A stretch of DNA of 47,095 nt from a virus, in IMG/VR virus record IMGVR_UViG_3300038629_000541, positions 1 to 47,095 of that record. One strand, 5' to 3'. Positions 1-7,595 of this stretch are shown one piece after another. The notes under the pieces were generated by a model, which saw only the letters and a list, made by a program, of their open reading frames with translations, was not told where the DNA came from and made no database searches. Both the position numbers and the translations under genes were made by a program. Each line of letters begins with the position of its first letter. The first letter of the stretch is position 1.

Positions 1-1
1 A

Positions 2-2560
2 TATTATGGAATTGAAGGGATGATAAACAATAAGGAATTAGATCTTCCAAATGTTAAAATTCAAGATTTAGATGATAATATTTTAATGGATCTATTAATA
101 AAGGAGTGTAAACTTATCTATGATGAATTACAAAGCAACACCACACAAGATGATTTTATTTTAGAAATAGGAAGAGCATATTCAAAATATAATTCTAAAT
201 CTAAAGGTCATGATATTATTTATGCTCTCGATCTAATTCCACAGGTTGATATATTTACAAAAACTTTTTTGACAACAGGATCATTATTAGGCGAATTAAT
301 TTATACAATTAAGACAGGCGATGTGAGCGATATATTATTTACAAATAAAAGAGTTAGATGTTTTGAGTATATGATTTTTTCAAGGATATCAAAAATTATA
401 TTTGATTTATGCTTTTCAAATAGAACAGCTAAACAACCAAAATTCAACACAAATACAACTCAAATATTAAGTGAATGTAACGTTTCAGATATTGTTCAAT
501 TTGATTTTTCAATAAATCCTATTGAGGAATTAACAAAATTATCAAGGATAAGTCTTCTCGGTCCAGGAGGATTTAAAAGAGAAAATATTCCAAAACATTT
601 AAGAGATATATGCCCCACAATGTTTGGTCGTATTTGTCCCGTAGACACCCCAGACCGCGATAATTGCGGAGTTCTACAGAACTTAATACCTAATGTCAAG
701 TTAGACCAACATCTCCGATTTACGAATGAAATATGCGAGAAACAACCCATATCAATACCTGTATCTCTCACTCCATTTTGTGAGCATGACGATCAAACAA
801 GATTGCAAATGGCATCATCACAAATGAGACAATCTATTATGTTAAAAGAATTTGATCAACCAATGATTAAATCAGGTTGTGAAGGATTATATACAGATTA
901 TACACAGTTCATTAAACGTGCTAAAAAGAATGGGGAAGTCACTCATCTAGATGAGAAGTATTTGATGGTTGTATATGATGATAAAACAATTGATATCTTT
1001 GATGTTGAATATAGAAATATCTATGTTGAACATATGGATATTATGAAACTCTATGTTAACGTAGGTGATAAATTTAAAGCTGGGGATATATTAGCAGAAA
1101 GTAATTTTGTTCAAGATGGCGAAATTAATTTTGGTAGAAATCTATTAACAGGAGTGATGATTTATTATGGATGGAACTATGAAGATGGAATTATCATATC
1201 TGATAAATTAATACAAAATGATGCTTTTACATCAGTCCATTTTAAAGATTTATCATTTGTAATCCCTCCAAGTAAAGTTTTGCTATCTCTATCAGAAAAT
1301 GAATACAGACCATTACCAAAAGCTCTTGAAAAAATTGGTCAAGGAGATACTTATGCAATTTTAAAAACTCTTTCACTTGATGATTTTTATTCTGTTTTTA
1401 CAGAAAGCTCTAAATTAGTAGCAGAAAAATCATATATAATACCCAAGATAAAAATATTTGCAAATGAATGGAATACAGATATTCCTGAATATAAAGAGTG
1501 GGTAGAAAAGACTATTGAAACACAACAGAAAAAAGAGTCAATCTTTAGAACAATAATTAAAGAAAAGTTACCAAGAGAACAAGCAATAAAATTTATAAGA
1601 GAAAGAGATTTAGAACTTTTCTCATTCGTTGGTAAATATAAAATTAAGAAAGAAAAAATAAATGGAATATATGTAGAGATATCTGGAATTCATTTTAGAT
1701 CAATCAAGGTTGGAGATAAGATCGCAAATAGACATGGGAATAAAGGAGTTATATCTAAAATATTACCTCAAGAGATGATGCCACAATTAGAGGATGGTAG
1801 ACATTTAGATGTTTGTATTAATCCATTAGGTATTATATCTAGAATGAATATTGGTCAACTATTTGAACTACATCTAACAATGTCATTATATGATCTACAA
1901 CAAAATGCATTACAAATGTTAAAGAAAGAAAAACCACAAGATCAGATCAAAAATTATTTAACTGGATATATTCAAATTGTTGATAAAACAAAAGATAGTT
2001 GGTATACAAAACAATTTGTAGAACAGCTTCCAGATATTATAGATATTCCCTTTATTAAGGCATTTTCATTAATACAACCTCCATTTGAATCTTGTCATTC
2101 AGAGGATTTAGAAAAAGCATTAAAATATACAAATACAGGATTTACATATAAACTATATGATCCAATTGTAAGAAAGAATTTTTTAAATCAAATTTCAGTT
2201 GGATATATATATTTTTTAAGAATGGTTCATATAGCAGAAGAAAAGTTGGCAGCAAGAGGAATTGGTTCGTATGCAAAACGAACATTACAACCACTGGGTG
2301 GGAGAAAAAATAAAGGTGGTCAGAGATGTGGTGAAATGGAAACTGCTTGTATTATCGGACATGATGCTCCAAAGAATTTATTTGAATTCTTAACAACAAA
2401 ATCAGACTGTATAGATTTAAAAAATGATTACATTAGAAATTATATTAATACTGGACGAGTAGTAAAAACTGAAGATTTAGATCCAATGCCAGAATCAGTT
2501 AAATTATTAAATTCATATTTAACAGTATTAGGGGTAGATTATCATGGCAGTTCAAAATGA
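2..2560 (+). CDS. Phage RNA polymerase beta subunit (RpoB-like), 5' end probably outside the window
   Basis: This is a catalytic beta subunit of a multisubunit DNA-dependent RNA polymerase. Residues below are counted from the ATG at 20. The fork/rifampicin region is at about 160-184 (ending SRISLLGPGG), followed by the RICPVDTP block (204-211). Further on come GWNYEDGIIIS (E. coli E813/D814 region), GDKIANRHGNKGV (K1065 and K1073 region), NPLGIISRMNIGQ, and the C-terminal QPLGG, GGQRCGEME and MPESVKLL blocks. The part before the rifampicin region matches only the second lobe, so about 350 N-terminal residues of a normal beta are missing. The frame stays open to the left edge, and the ATG at 20 has a purine run touching it rather than a spaced ribosome site, so I think the gene starts upstream. 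A split beta, as in phiKZ- and AR9-type enzymes, is the alternative. The beta-prime subunit is not in the window. The next gene overlaps its end by 17 bases. Confidence 0.93.
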   Translation, partial: YYGIEGMINNKELDLPNVKIQDLDDNILMDLLIKECKLIYDELQSNTTQDDFILEIGRAYSKYNSKSKGHDIIYALDLIPQVDIFTKTFLTTGSLLGELIYTIKTGDVSDILFTNKRVRCFEYMIFSRISKIIFDLCFSNRTAKQPKFNTNTTQILSECNVSDIVQFDFSINPIEELTKLSRISLLGPGGFKRENIPKHLRDICPTMFGRICPVDTPDRDNCGVLQNLIPNVKLDQHLRFTNEICEKQPISIPVSLTPFCEHDDQTRLQMASSQMRQSIMLKEFDQPMIKSGCEGLYTDYTQFIKRAKKNGEVTHLDEKYLMVVYDDKTIDIFDVEYRNIYVEHMDIMKLYVNVGDKFKAGDILAESNFVQDGEINFGRNLLTGVMIYYGWNYEDGIIISDKLIQNDAFTSVHFKDLSFVIPPSKVLLSLSENEYRPLPKALEKIGQGDTYAILKTLSLDDFYSVFTESSKLVAEKSYIIPKIKIFANEWNTDIPEYKEWVEKTIETQQKKESIFRTIIKEKLPREQAIKFIRERDLELFSFVGKYKIKKEKINGIYVEISGIHFRSIKVGDKIANRHGNKGVISKILPQEMMPQLEDGRHLDVCINPLGIISRMNIGQLFELHLTMSLYDLQQNALQMLKKEKPQDQIKNYLTGYIQIVDKTKDSWYTKQFVEQLPDIIDIPFIKAFSLIQPPFESCHSEDLEKALKYTNTGFTYKLYDPIVRKNFLNQISVGYIYFLRMVHIAEEKLAARGIGSYAKRTLQPLGGRKNKGGQRCGEMETACIIGHDAPKNLFEFLTTKSDCIDLKNDYIRNYINTGRVVKTEDLDPMPESVKLLNSYLTVLGVDYHGSSK

Positions 2561-2921
2561 TCATACTTATCTTGAAGGAACTCGTTGGGAAGAGGTTTCT
2601 ATAAGTTTTGCGGATACATCTTCAGCAACATCGACAGCAACATTTCCAAGTTTTGGTTATGGAAATGATTATACAAATTTTTATAATAAGGTAGAAATAA
2701 ATAGCAAATCAATTTGTGAACAGATAGATCAAGATATATTAGATAGTATATATAGACAAGCTGGAGTTGAGGAATGTCTTAAAGTTGGTACATTTAATCC
2801 TGAAAAATTATGGAGTGATTCAAAATGCTTGAAACAAAATATTGTCCAATCTGTAAGGGAGAAATTATACTTAGATATCATATTCCTGATAAAAACTTTA
2901 AAATCTCAAAAGGAAAAATGA
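2544..2921 (+). CDS. Hypothetical protein, 125 aa
   Basis: I do not recognise this protein. The start is well supported: a GGGGTAG ribosome site lies before the ATG, which falls inside the last codons of the polymerase gene, so translation is probably coupled. The N-terminal third is rich in Ser, Thr and aromatic residues, and the middle is acidic and probably helical. The last 30 residues (from about 95) overlap the next ORF, which starts in another frame at 2825. This tail is Lys/Ile/Leu-rich and unlike the rest, so it may be a by-product of the overlap. Its position after an RNA polymerase gene could mean an accessory transcription role, but nothing in the sequence shows that. Confidence 0.65.
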   Translation: MAVQNDHTYLEGTRWEEVSISFADTSSATSTATFPSFGYGNDYTNFYNKVEINSKSICEQIDQDILDSIYRQAGVEECLKVGTFNPEKLWSDSKCLKQNIVQSVREKLYLDIIFLIKTLKSQKEK

Positions 2922-3079
2922 TTAGAGATGATGCTTGGAAAGGATCAGGTTTTGATGATTCAGAATTATTATTTGAATGTTCAAATGATAGAGAACATGA
3001 ATTACATCGTTCTAAAAATGATGAATGGGAAAATACTATTAGAGAAGAGTTTTATAGAGGAGCATATTATGCCGACTAA
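2825..3079 (+). CDS. Small putative zinc-binding protein, 84 aa
   Basis: The N-terminus reads as half of a zinc ribbon: YCPICKGEI near residues 7-15. A later Cys/His cluster (FECSNDREHELH, about 50-61) could supply the other metal ligands. The ATG at 2825 has a GGAG nine bases upstream even though it lies 97 bases inside the preceding ORF, which supports independent translation. The stop overlaps the folE2-like start by 11 bases. The protein is charged and has no membrane segment. A nucleic-acid-binding or metal-chaperone role is possible, but the function is unknown. Confidence 0.65.
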   Translation: MLETKYCPICKGEIILRYHIPDKNFKISKGKMIRDDAWKGSGFDDSELLFECSNDREHELHRSKNDEWENTIREEFYRGAYYAD

Positions 3080-3953
3080 AGAATGTTTACCAGATATGCA
3101 ATGTGAAGCACCCAACATATCAACTCCTATTAAACAAGTTGGTGTTGAAAATGTTGAAGTCCCTTTTCTGTTAGAATCTAAATATGGTGGTTATCATAAG
3201 TTACCAGCAAATGTTACTATGATGACTAATCTGGATGAGTCAACAAAAGGTATTTCAATGTCTAGATTATTATTAACATTAAAACCATATTTAGAACTCC
3301 CATTAAAAAGTTTATTAATTAAAGAAATTATTAAAAAAATGTTAGAGAATATTGGTGGTTCATCTGCATTTATGAGATTTGAATTTAAGTTGCCAAGAAA
3401 AAGAAAATCAATTAAAACTGATAATGAATTTCCAATTTATTATAAATGTAAATTTGAAGGACAAATTTTTAAAAAGGATTTTAATTTAACAGCAGATACA
3501 AAAGCTCCTGCTGAAATATTTAGATTCTTTCAAGGAGTCAGGATTCAATATGCTTCTTATTGTCCTTGTTCAGCAGAATTGTGTAGTGTTTTAGATGTAG
3601 CTGGATTTCCTCATAATCAAAGATCATATGCACATATTTTAACAGAGATAGATATTAAGTCTCATTATGTTTGGTTAGAAGATATAATTGATGCAGTTGA
3701 ATCAAATATTTACACTTTACCATATCCCATAATTAAAAGGGTTGATGAACAAGAAATAGCAAAAATTGCAGCTCAAAATCCAATGTTTGTAGAAGATGCT
3801 ATTAGAATTATATCAAAGACAGTTGATAAATTACCAGGTATAAAGGATTGGATTATCAAATGTATTCATGAAGAATCCATTCACACTTCCGAAGCAATAG
3901 CAGTTAATTGGAAAGGTATTGCTCAAGGATTCGATGGAAGGCGGTATATATGA
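3069..3953 (+). CDS. folE2: GTP cyclohydrolase FolE2 (type IB), 294 aa
   Basis: FolE2 converts GTP to 7,8-dihydroneopterin triphosphate, the first step to folate and to 7-deazaguanines such as queuosine precursors. Family signatures are present: the CPCS metal site with C165 and C167, PHNQR at 181-185 (usually AHNQR), and the C-terminal HEESIHTSEA at 267-276 carrying the conserved Glu. The length matches the family (about 250-300). I chose the ATG at 3069 because GAGGAG stands seven bases before it and it overlaps the stop of the preceding gene; an in-frame start at 2928 would only add residues unlike FolE2. In phages this enzyme usually feeds a pathway that puts 7-deazaguanine bases into the phage DNA as protection against restriction. 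The later enzymes (QueD, QueE, QueC, DpdA) are not in this window. The stop overlaps the next start as ATGA. Confidence 0.92.
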   Translation: MPTKECLPDMQCEAPNISTPIKQVGVENVEVPFLLESKYGGYHKLPANVTMMTNLDESTKGISMSRLLLTLKPYLELPLKSLLIKEIIKKMLENIGGSSAFMRFEFKLPRKRKSIKTDNEFPIYYKCKFEGQIFKKDFNLTADTKAPAEIFRFFQGVRIQYASYCPCSAELCSVLDVAGFPHNQRSYAHILTEIDIKSHYVWLEDIIDAVESNIYTLPYPIIKRVDEQEIAKIAAQNPMFVEDAIRIISKTVDKLPGIKDWIIKCIHEESIHTSEAIAVNWKGIAQGFDGRRYI

Positions 3954-4657
3954 TTCAGGTTTCAATTTCATATGGTTTTGGAAACGAAAATAGATATAAT
4001 CTTTCAAGGGTTCCAAAGAATATTCAATTAGCATTATATAAATATGAGTTATATTCAGAGTCTAAATTAAAGGAACTACAGAAGAATAATATAAATATAA
4101 ATGTTATCCATCTCCCTCTGGATACGCTCAAACGAGATGCACGTGATATGGTACAATTTATGAATTACTTATATGATATTACAGGTATAAAAAAATTCGT
4201 AATTCATCCAAATAAATTGATTAAGTCTTTCGTTCAGTACTGGATGGATAAAGAAGGAGAATATCCAAGGTTTCAATTATGTATTGAGAATTTTCAGTGG
4301 AAAACAAGGAAAGAGTTAAGAACCCCATTAAGAATATTAGAGTATTGTGTTAAATATCCCAACCATATTAAGATGTGTTTCGATACATCTCATGCAGAAG
4401 AACTTTGGTTCGATCATAGAATATTACATACTTTACTTCCTCATATTTCGGTAATTCATTTATCAAATAGAGCTAGAAGTAAAAGTCATATGCCATTTAA
4501 CTCAGGAAAGGGCGAGCTAAATCTAATGGCATTTGTTAATCGTTTAAAGTTTATAAAATGGAATGGGGATATTGTATTAGAATATATGCCAGATTACAGA
4601 GACAAGTTAATTAAAAACTATTATTTACTAAAGGAGATAATGGATGGAAAGAAGTGA
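3950..4657 (+). CDS. Xylose isomerase-like TIM barrel protein (AP endonuclease 2 / sugar isomerase superfamily), 235 aa
   Basis: The alternating strand/helix pattern and spaced metal-ligand motifs fit the xylose isomerase-like TIM barrel. There is an early NVIHLPLD segment, KKFVIHPN, QLCIENF with its Glu, KMCFDTSHAEE with Asp and His, VIHLSNRARSKSHMPFNSGKGEL with His ligands, and a final IVLEYMP Glu. Members include endonuclease IV and sugar-phosphate isomerases, and the metal-site residues look intact. The start at 3950 is set by GGAAGG upstream and by ATGA coupling to folE2, so the two are probably co-translated. Whether it acts in DNA repair, in pterin or deazaguanine chemistry, or on a sugar cannot be told from the sequence. 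Confidence 0.75.
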   Translation: MIQVSISYGFGNENRYNLSRVPKNIQLALYKYELYSESKLKELQKNNININVIHLPLDTLKRDARDMVQFMNYLYDITGIKKFVIHPNKLIKSFVQYWMDKEGEYPRFQLCIENFQWKTRKELRTPLRILEYCVKYPNHIKMCFDTSHAEELWFDHRILHTLLPHISVIHLSNRARSKSHMPFNSGKGELNLMAFVNRLKFIKWNGDIVLEYMPDYRDKLIKNYYLLKEIMDGKK

Positions 4658-5012
4658 AAAGATCAAACAAATTAGTCAACTCTATGCTAAAGAAAGAAAC
4701 TATCAACTCTGTGCATTTGGAGAATATGAGAACATCCAATCTTTAAATTTAGCGAGTTTCTTATTATTAATAGAAAAATATTTAGAGAAAGCGAAAAAAA
4801 GTTATGTAGGACCATGGACAAAAGAATTACCAAACTGGTTAAATGACTGTCAAGAATCTTTTACTGAGGGTTCAGCACCAGTAGAAACTTATGAAGAACT
4901 TATTAAAGTATTTGCATTGGCAGGCGCAGCATTGGAAACATATGCTGATTTTAATCTAAGTGAATGGCGTCAAAACATAACCGAAGATTTAAAAAAATGG
5001 GAAAAGGAGTAA
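4644..5012 (+). CDS. Hypothetical protein, 122 aa, helical
   Basis: This is a soluble, mostly helical protein with no metal motif or membrane segment. A central ETYEELIKVFALAGAALETY stretch (about 80-100) looks like a conserved helix pair. The ATG at 4644 has AAGGAG with seven-base spacing and overlaps the TIM-barrel gene by 14 bases in another frame. The context is the metabolic run after the polymerase gene. I cannot assign a family with confidence. Confidence 0.7.
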   Translation: MERSEKIKQISQLYAKERNYQLCAFGEYENIQSLNLASFLLLIEKYLEKAKKSYVGPWTKELPNWLNDCQESFTEGSAPVETYEELIKVFALAGAALETYADFNLSEWRQNITEDLKKWEKE

Positions 5013-5020
5013 AGTAAACA

Positions 5021-5866
5021 ATGAACGAAAATTTAAGCACATTGATCCAAGAAACACCATCTGAAGAAGCTATGAGATTTGATCCAAATAATCTTGAACT
5101 TTCAGGAGAAGAACCTGCTACAGATGAAACTATTACAGCGGAATCTCTTCCAGTAGATCCACCTGAAGAAAATACTGTAGAAGAAGTAGCTGACACAACT
5201 GAAGTAGCACCTGGGAATGCTGAAGAAGCAACAGTAGAAACACCAACTAATGAAATTCCTATTATACCTTTTGGTGAATGGTTTGCAACATATAGCACCA
5301 ACTTTGCCAGCATCCATCAAAGTAGAATTTCAATTCCAGGTGTTGATCCAAATGAATATCTGATGGTTTCCATTGATGATCCTGATGGAATAGAAAGTCA
5401 ACCTGGTGTTAGAAAAAGATCATTGAGATTATTTGATGATGCTTTAACTCAACCAGTTCTCAATCTGGCACCATCAGATCTACAAATCTATAAAAGTGGT
5501 TTCAAAACCGTATATCCTCTGAACGATGAAACATATATTAAAATGTATGGGGTTAAAACAGGACTGATCGCAATGTTCTGTCACTCATTAGATAATAGTC
5601 TTATCCCATTTTCAAAAATTGTTGCGAAGAGAAAAGATCTATTTATCAATATTCAAACAAATAATATTGAAAGTTATAGAGAACAATTATTACAACCTAT
5701 TGATATGGAAGCTCTTCATCTTCTGTATAGACAAAGTATAAAAGCTGGTGTCTTTGCTACAAAAGGAGCAGCAATCCATTGGTTGTTAACTCGACAGGAT
5801 GCTATTACGGATATCAATCATCATCTTCTGATTGATAAAGTGGTAATGTCTTTATTGTCTAGTTAA
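5021..5866 (+). CDS. Hypothetical protein with acidic disordered N-terminus, 281 aa
   Basis: The first 85 or so residues are almost free of basic residues and rich in Glu, Pro, Thr and Ala, so they are probably disordered and strongly acidic. The rest (about 88-281) is a globular alpha/beta region with a Trp near its start and a helical C-terminus. AAGGAG stands before the ATG. Similar acidic heads occur in phage scaffold, capsid-associated and anti-host proteins, but I see no motif that chooses between them. A strong stem-loop follows the stop codon, so this gene may close a transcript or mRNA segment. Confidence 0.75.
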   Translation: MNENLSTLIQETPSEEAMRFDPNNLELSGEEPATDETITAESLPVDPPEENTVEEVADTTEVAPGNAEEATVETPTNEIPIIPFGEWFATYSTNFASIHQSRISIPGVDPNEYLMVSIDDPDGIESQPGVRKRSLRLFDDALTQPVLNLAPSDLQIYKSGFKTVYPLNDETYIKMYGVKTGLIAMFCHSLDNSLIPFSKIVAKRKDLFINIQTNNIESYREQLLQPIDMEALHLLYRQSIKAGVFATKGAAIHWLLTRQDAITDINHHLLIDKVVMSLLSS

Positions 5867-5873
5867 CTCCTTG

Positions 5874-5924
5874 ACTCGGGTAGAAGTTTAATTCTCCCCC
5901 CTTGATGCGGACTTCTATCCGAGT
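5874..5924 (+). promoter_or_regulatory. Intergenic stem-loop, 14 bp stem
   Basis: ACTCGGGTAGAAGT (5874-5887) pairs with ACTTCTATCCGAGT (5911-5924), with one G-U pair, around a 23-base loop holding a run of six C. No T-run follows on the + strand, so it is not a classic intrinsic terminator. It fills most of the 72-base gap and could be an mRNA processing or stabilising hairpin, or a stop signal for the phage polymerase. Confidence 0.6.
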
Positions 5925-5938
5925 TCAAAGGAAGGAAT

Positions 5939-6667
5939 ATGAAAATAAATCCAAATTTAGAATTTATTATAAAAGAAGTTTATATCTATGATATTGAGTC
6001 GTGTCATTATACTCTTATGAAAATGAATGGATATAGATTAGATAATATAGATCCACATGATAAATTATCTAGAAATATTGCAATCGGAAAAATGATGCAA
6101 AAGAATCCAAGACTCACAGAATTTTTAAGAAGTACAACAATATCATTAATAGATGAATACATAACAGCAAATGAAATTGAGAAAGATGATATTGTTATTA
6201 GACAATATGATGGATTATTACTTACTAAATTTCTACATAAAAATAATATACAAGAAATCCCTTTAAATTTAAGAAGAACATTTGATGTATTTATTTCATC
6301 AATAAAAAAAGATATGTATATCGCTATTGATACTATGCAACAACCTTCAATTAAAGGGATTCCATTTAGATATTCACATATGGATCAAATTTATAAAAAA
6401 ATATGTCAATTAAATTTTTTTAATAAACCTGAATTGTTTAAAGGTTTAGAAAGAATAAAAAATTTAGTTCTTAATTCTAATGATGTAAATTTATTTGCTA
6501 TTCCTACAAAAGATGGAAAATTAAGTATTTTTTTAAAGGGTTATGGTGAAATGGAAATAACATCAAGCACACTAAAATTGGTTGATACTAATGAGATTGA
6601 TAAACGAAGATATTTTGATATTTATCTTTCGCCATTTACAAAAAGTATCGTTTCACAATATGCTTAG
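5939..6667 (+). CDS. Unknown protein resembling a minimal polymerase palm (family B-like motif order), 242 aa
   Basis: No known family is certain, but motifs fall in the order of family B DNA polymerase palm and thumb. YDIESCHYTL (about 17-26) recalls motif A (Asp-x-x-Ser-x-x-aromatic). A basic/Asn segment RNIAIGKMMQKN follows. IVIRQYDGLLL (about 84-94) recalls motif C, with a single Asp. Then comes IKKDMYIAI (about 117-125), like the KKxY motif, and SIKGIPF, like the following KG. There is no exonuclease domain and no fingers of normal size, so it would be very small for a polymerase. GGAAGG precedes the start, just after the 5874-5924 hairpin. It may instead be an unrelated conserved phage protein; the motif reading is inference. 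Confidence 0.75.
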   Translation: MKINPNLEFIIKEVYIYDIESCHYTLMKMNGYRLDNIDPHDKLSRNIAIGKMMQKNPRLTEFLRSTTISLIDEYITANEIEKDDIVIRQYDGLLLTKFLHKNNIQEIPLNLRRTFDVFISSIKKDMYIAIDTMQQPSIKGIPFRYSHMDQIYKKICQLNFFNKPELFKGLERIKNLVLNSNDVNLFAIPTKDGKLSIFLKGYGEMEITSSTLKLVDTNEIDKRRYFDIYLSPFTKSIVSQYA

Positions 6668-6675
6668 GAGGTCAT

Positions 6676-7287
6676 ATGAAAGTATTGAATGTTGCAGCTG
6701 GAAAAATGTCATATTTAAAAGGTGTCGATCAACAAGAGGGATCTAGCACCTTTGTTATAAATATAGATTCGATGTATTATAATTATACGCCAACTGATAT
6801 TATTGAATCTAGATATTATGAATGGACTAAACCTGGAAAACGTGAAAGAAAAGATGAAACTCATTATTGTAAGGAAGATGTATTTCAATTTTTAGAAAGA
6901 ACAACAATGGAATTTGATATGGTTACAATTTATAGATTTCTTGAACACGTTTCCTTTACACAAGTTCTATATTTTATATATCTCATTTCTACAGTTGTTC
7001 GCAAAGGGGGAATGGTCGATGTAATTGTTCCAAACTATGAAAAACTTGCTAATATGATTTTAGAAGAAGATATTAATGATATAAATTTTGAACGTAAAAA
7101 TATTCTCTTGACAACTGAATTATTAAATGAACCATCTTGTCCTCACGCTTCAATATGGACTCCACAAAGAGCTAAATATTTTTGGGAATTTGAGGATAGA
7201 TTTACAATTTATGAAGAACTAATTTGGGAAACATTTAAATACGATCGTCGTGATATATATCTTCGATTCCATTTAAAGAGAAAATAA
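6676..7287 (+). CDS. Class I SAM-dependent methyltransferase-like protein, 203 aa
   Basis: The N-terminus KVLNVAAG resembles the nucleotide-binding motif I of Rossmann-fold methyltransferases, though it has fewer glycines than usual. FDMVTIYRFLEHV (about 79-91) fits the motif after strand 4 in Methyltransf_11-type enzymes, and RKGGMVDVIVPNY (about 111-123) fits strand 5. A C-terminal segment with HASIWTP is typical of the small phage and polysaccharide-associated members. AGGAGGT gives an excellent ribosome site and the stop overlaps the next start (TAATG). The substrate is unknown; DNA base, tRNA and surface sugar are all possible. Confidence 0.7.
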   Translation: MKVLNVAAGKMSYLKGVDQQEGSSTFVINIDSMYYNYTPTDIIESRYYEWTKPGKRERKDETHYCKEDVFQFLERTTMEFDMVTIYRFLEHVSFTQVLYFIYLISTVVRKGGMVDVIVPNYEKLANMILEEDINDINFERKNILLTTELLNEPSCPHASIWTPQRAKYFWEFEDRFTIYEELIWETFKYDRRDIYLRFHLKRK

Positions 7288-7595
7288 TGACAACTTCAAG
7301 ATATACAGTAAATAAAAAAACATCTCCTATTCGGATGATGCATAGTGCCGATATGGTCATTGCTATAACAAGAGAAATAGATGAACCAAAAAAAAGAATT
7401 GTTAAAATATTAAAAAATAGATATGGTCCGCATGGAAATGTAACTCTGCAAACAACAATTAATGTTTGCTGTCGTATGATTGCTATGTCTATTTTTGGAG
7501 GTAAATCATTAAAACTATTTCGAGTAGAACTAGAAGAATTAATAAAAGAAACAATAATGAAAAAGATAGGTGATATTCATGACCCCTTTCAATGA
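7287..7595 (+). CDS. Small protein with a RecA-fold-like core segment, 102 aa
   Basis: Residues 15-52 (SPIRMMHSADMVIAITRE, then IVKILKNRYGPHGNVTL) resemble the late strands of RecA-fold phage helicases such as T7 gp4 and DnaB, where S-x-x-L/I-R-x-x-(A/S)-D-x-x-I-x-x-x-R is followed by a KNR(x)G turn. No Walker A or B motif is present, so alone it cannot be an ATPase. It may be a detached C-terminal piece or a helicase-subunit remnant. It starts in the stop of the methyltransferase-like gene, and its end overlaps the next gene by 17 bases. Confidence 0.65.
   Translation: MTTSRYTVNKKTSPIRMMHSADMVIAITREIDEPKKRIVKILKNRYGPHGNVTLQTTINVCCRMIAMSIFGGKSLKLFRVELEELIKETIMKKIGDIHDPFQ

Noticed and set aside
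2928-3068. N-terminal extension of FolE2
   Set aside because: It is out-of-frame translation of the zinc-binding small gene; the ATG at 3069 has a strong ribosome site and family-like start.
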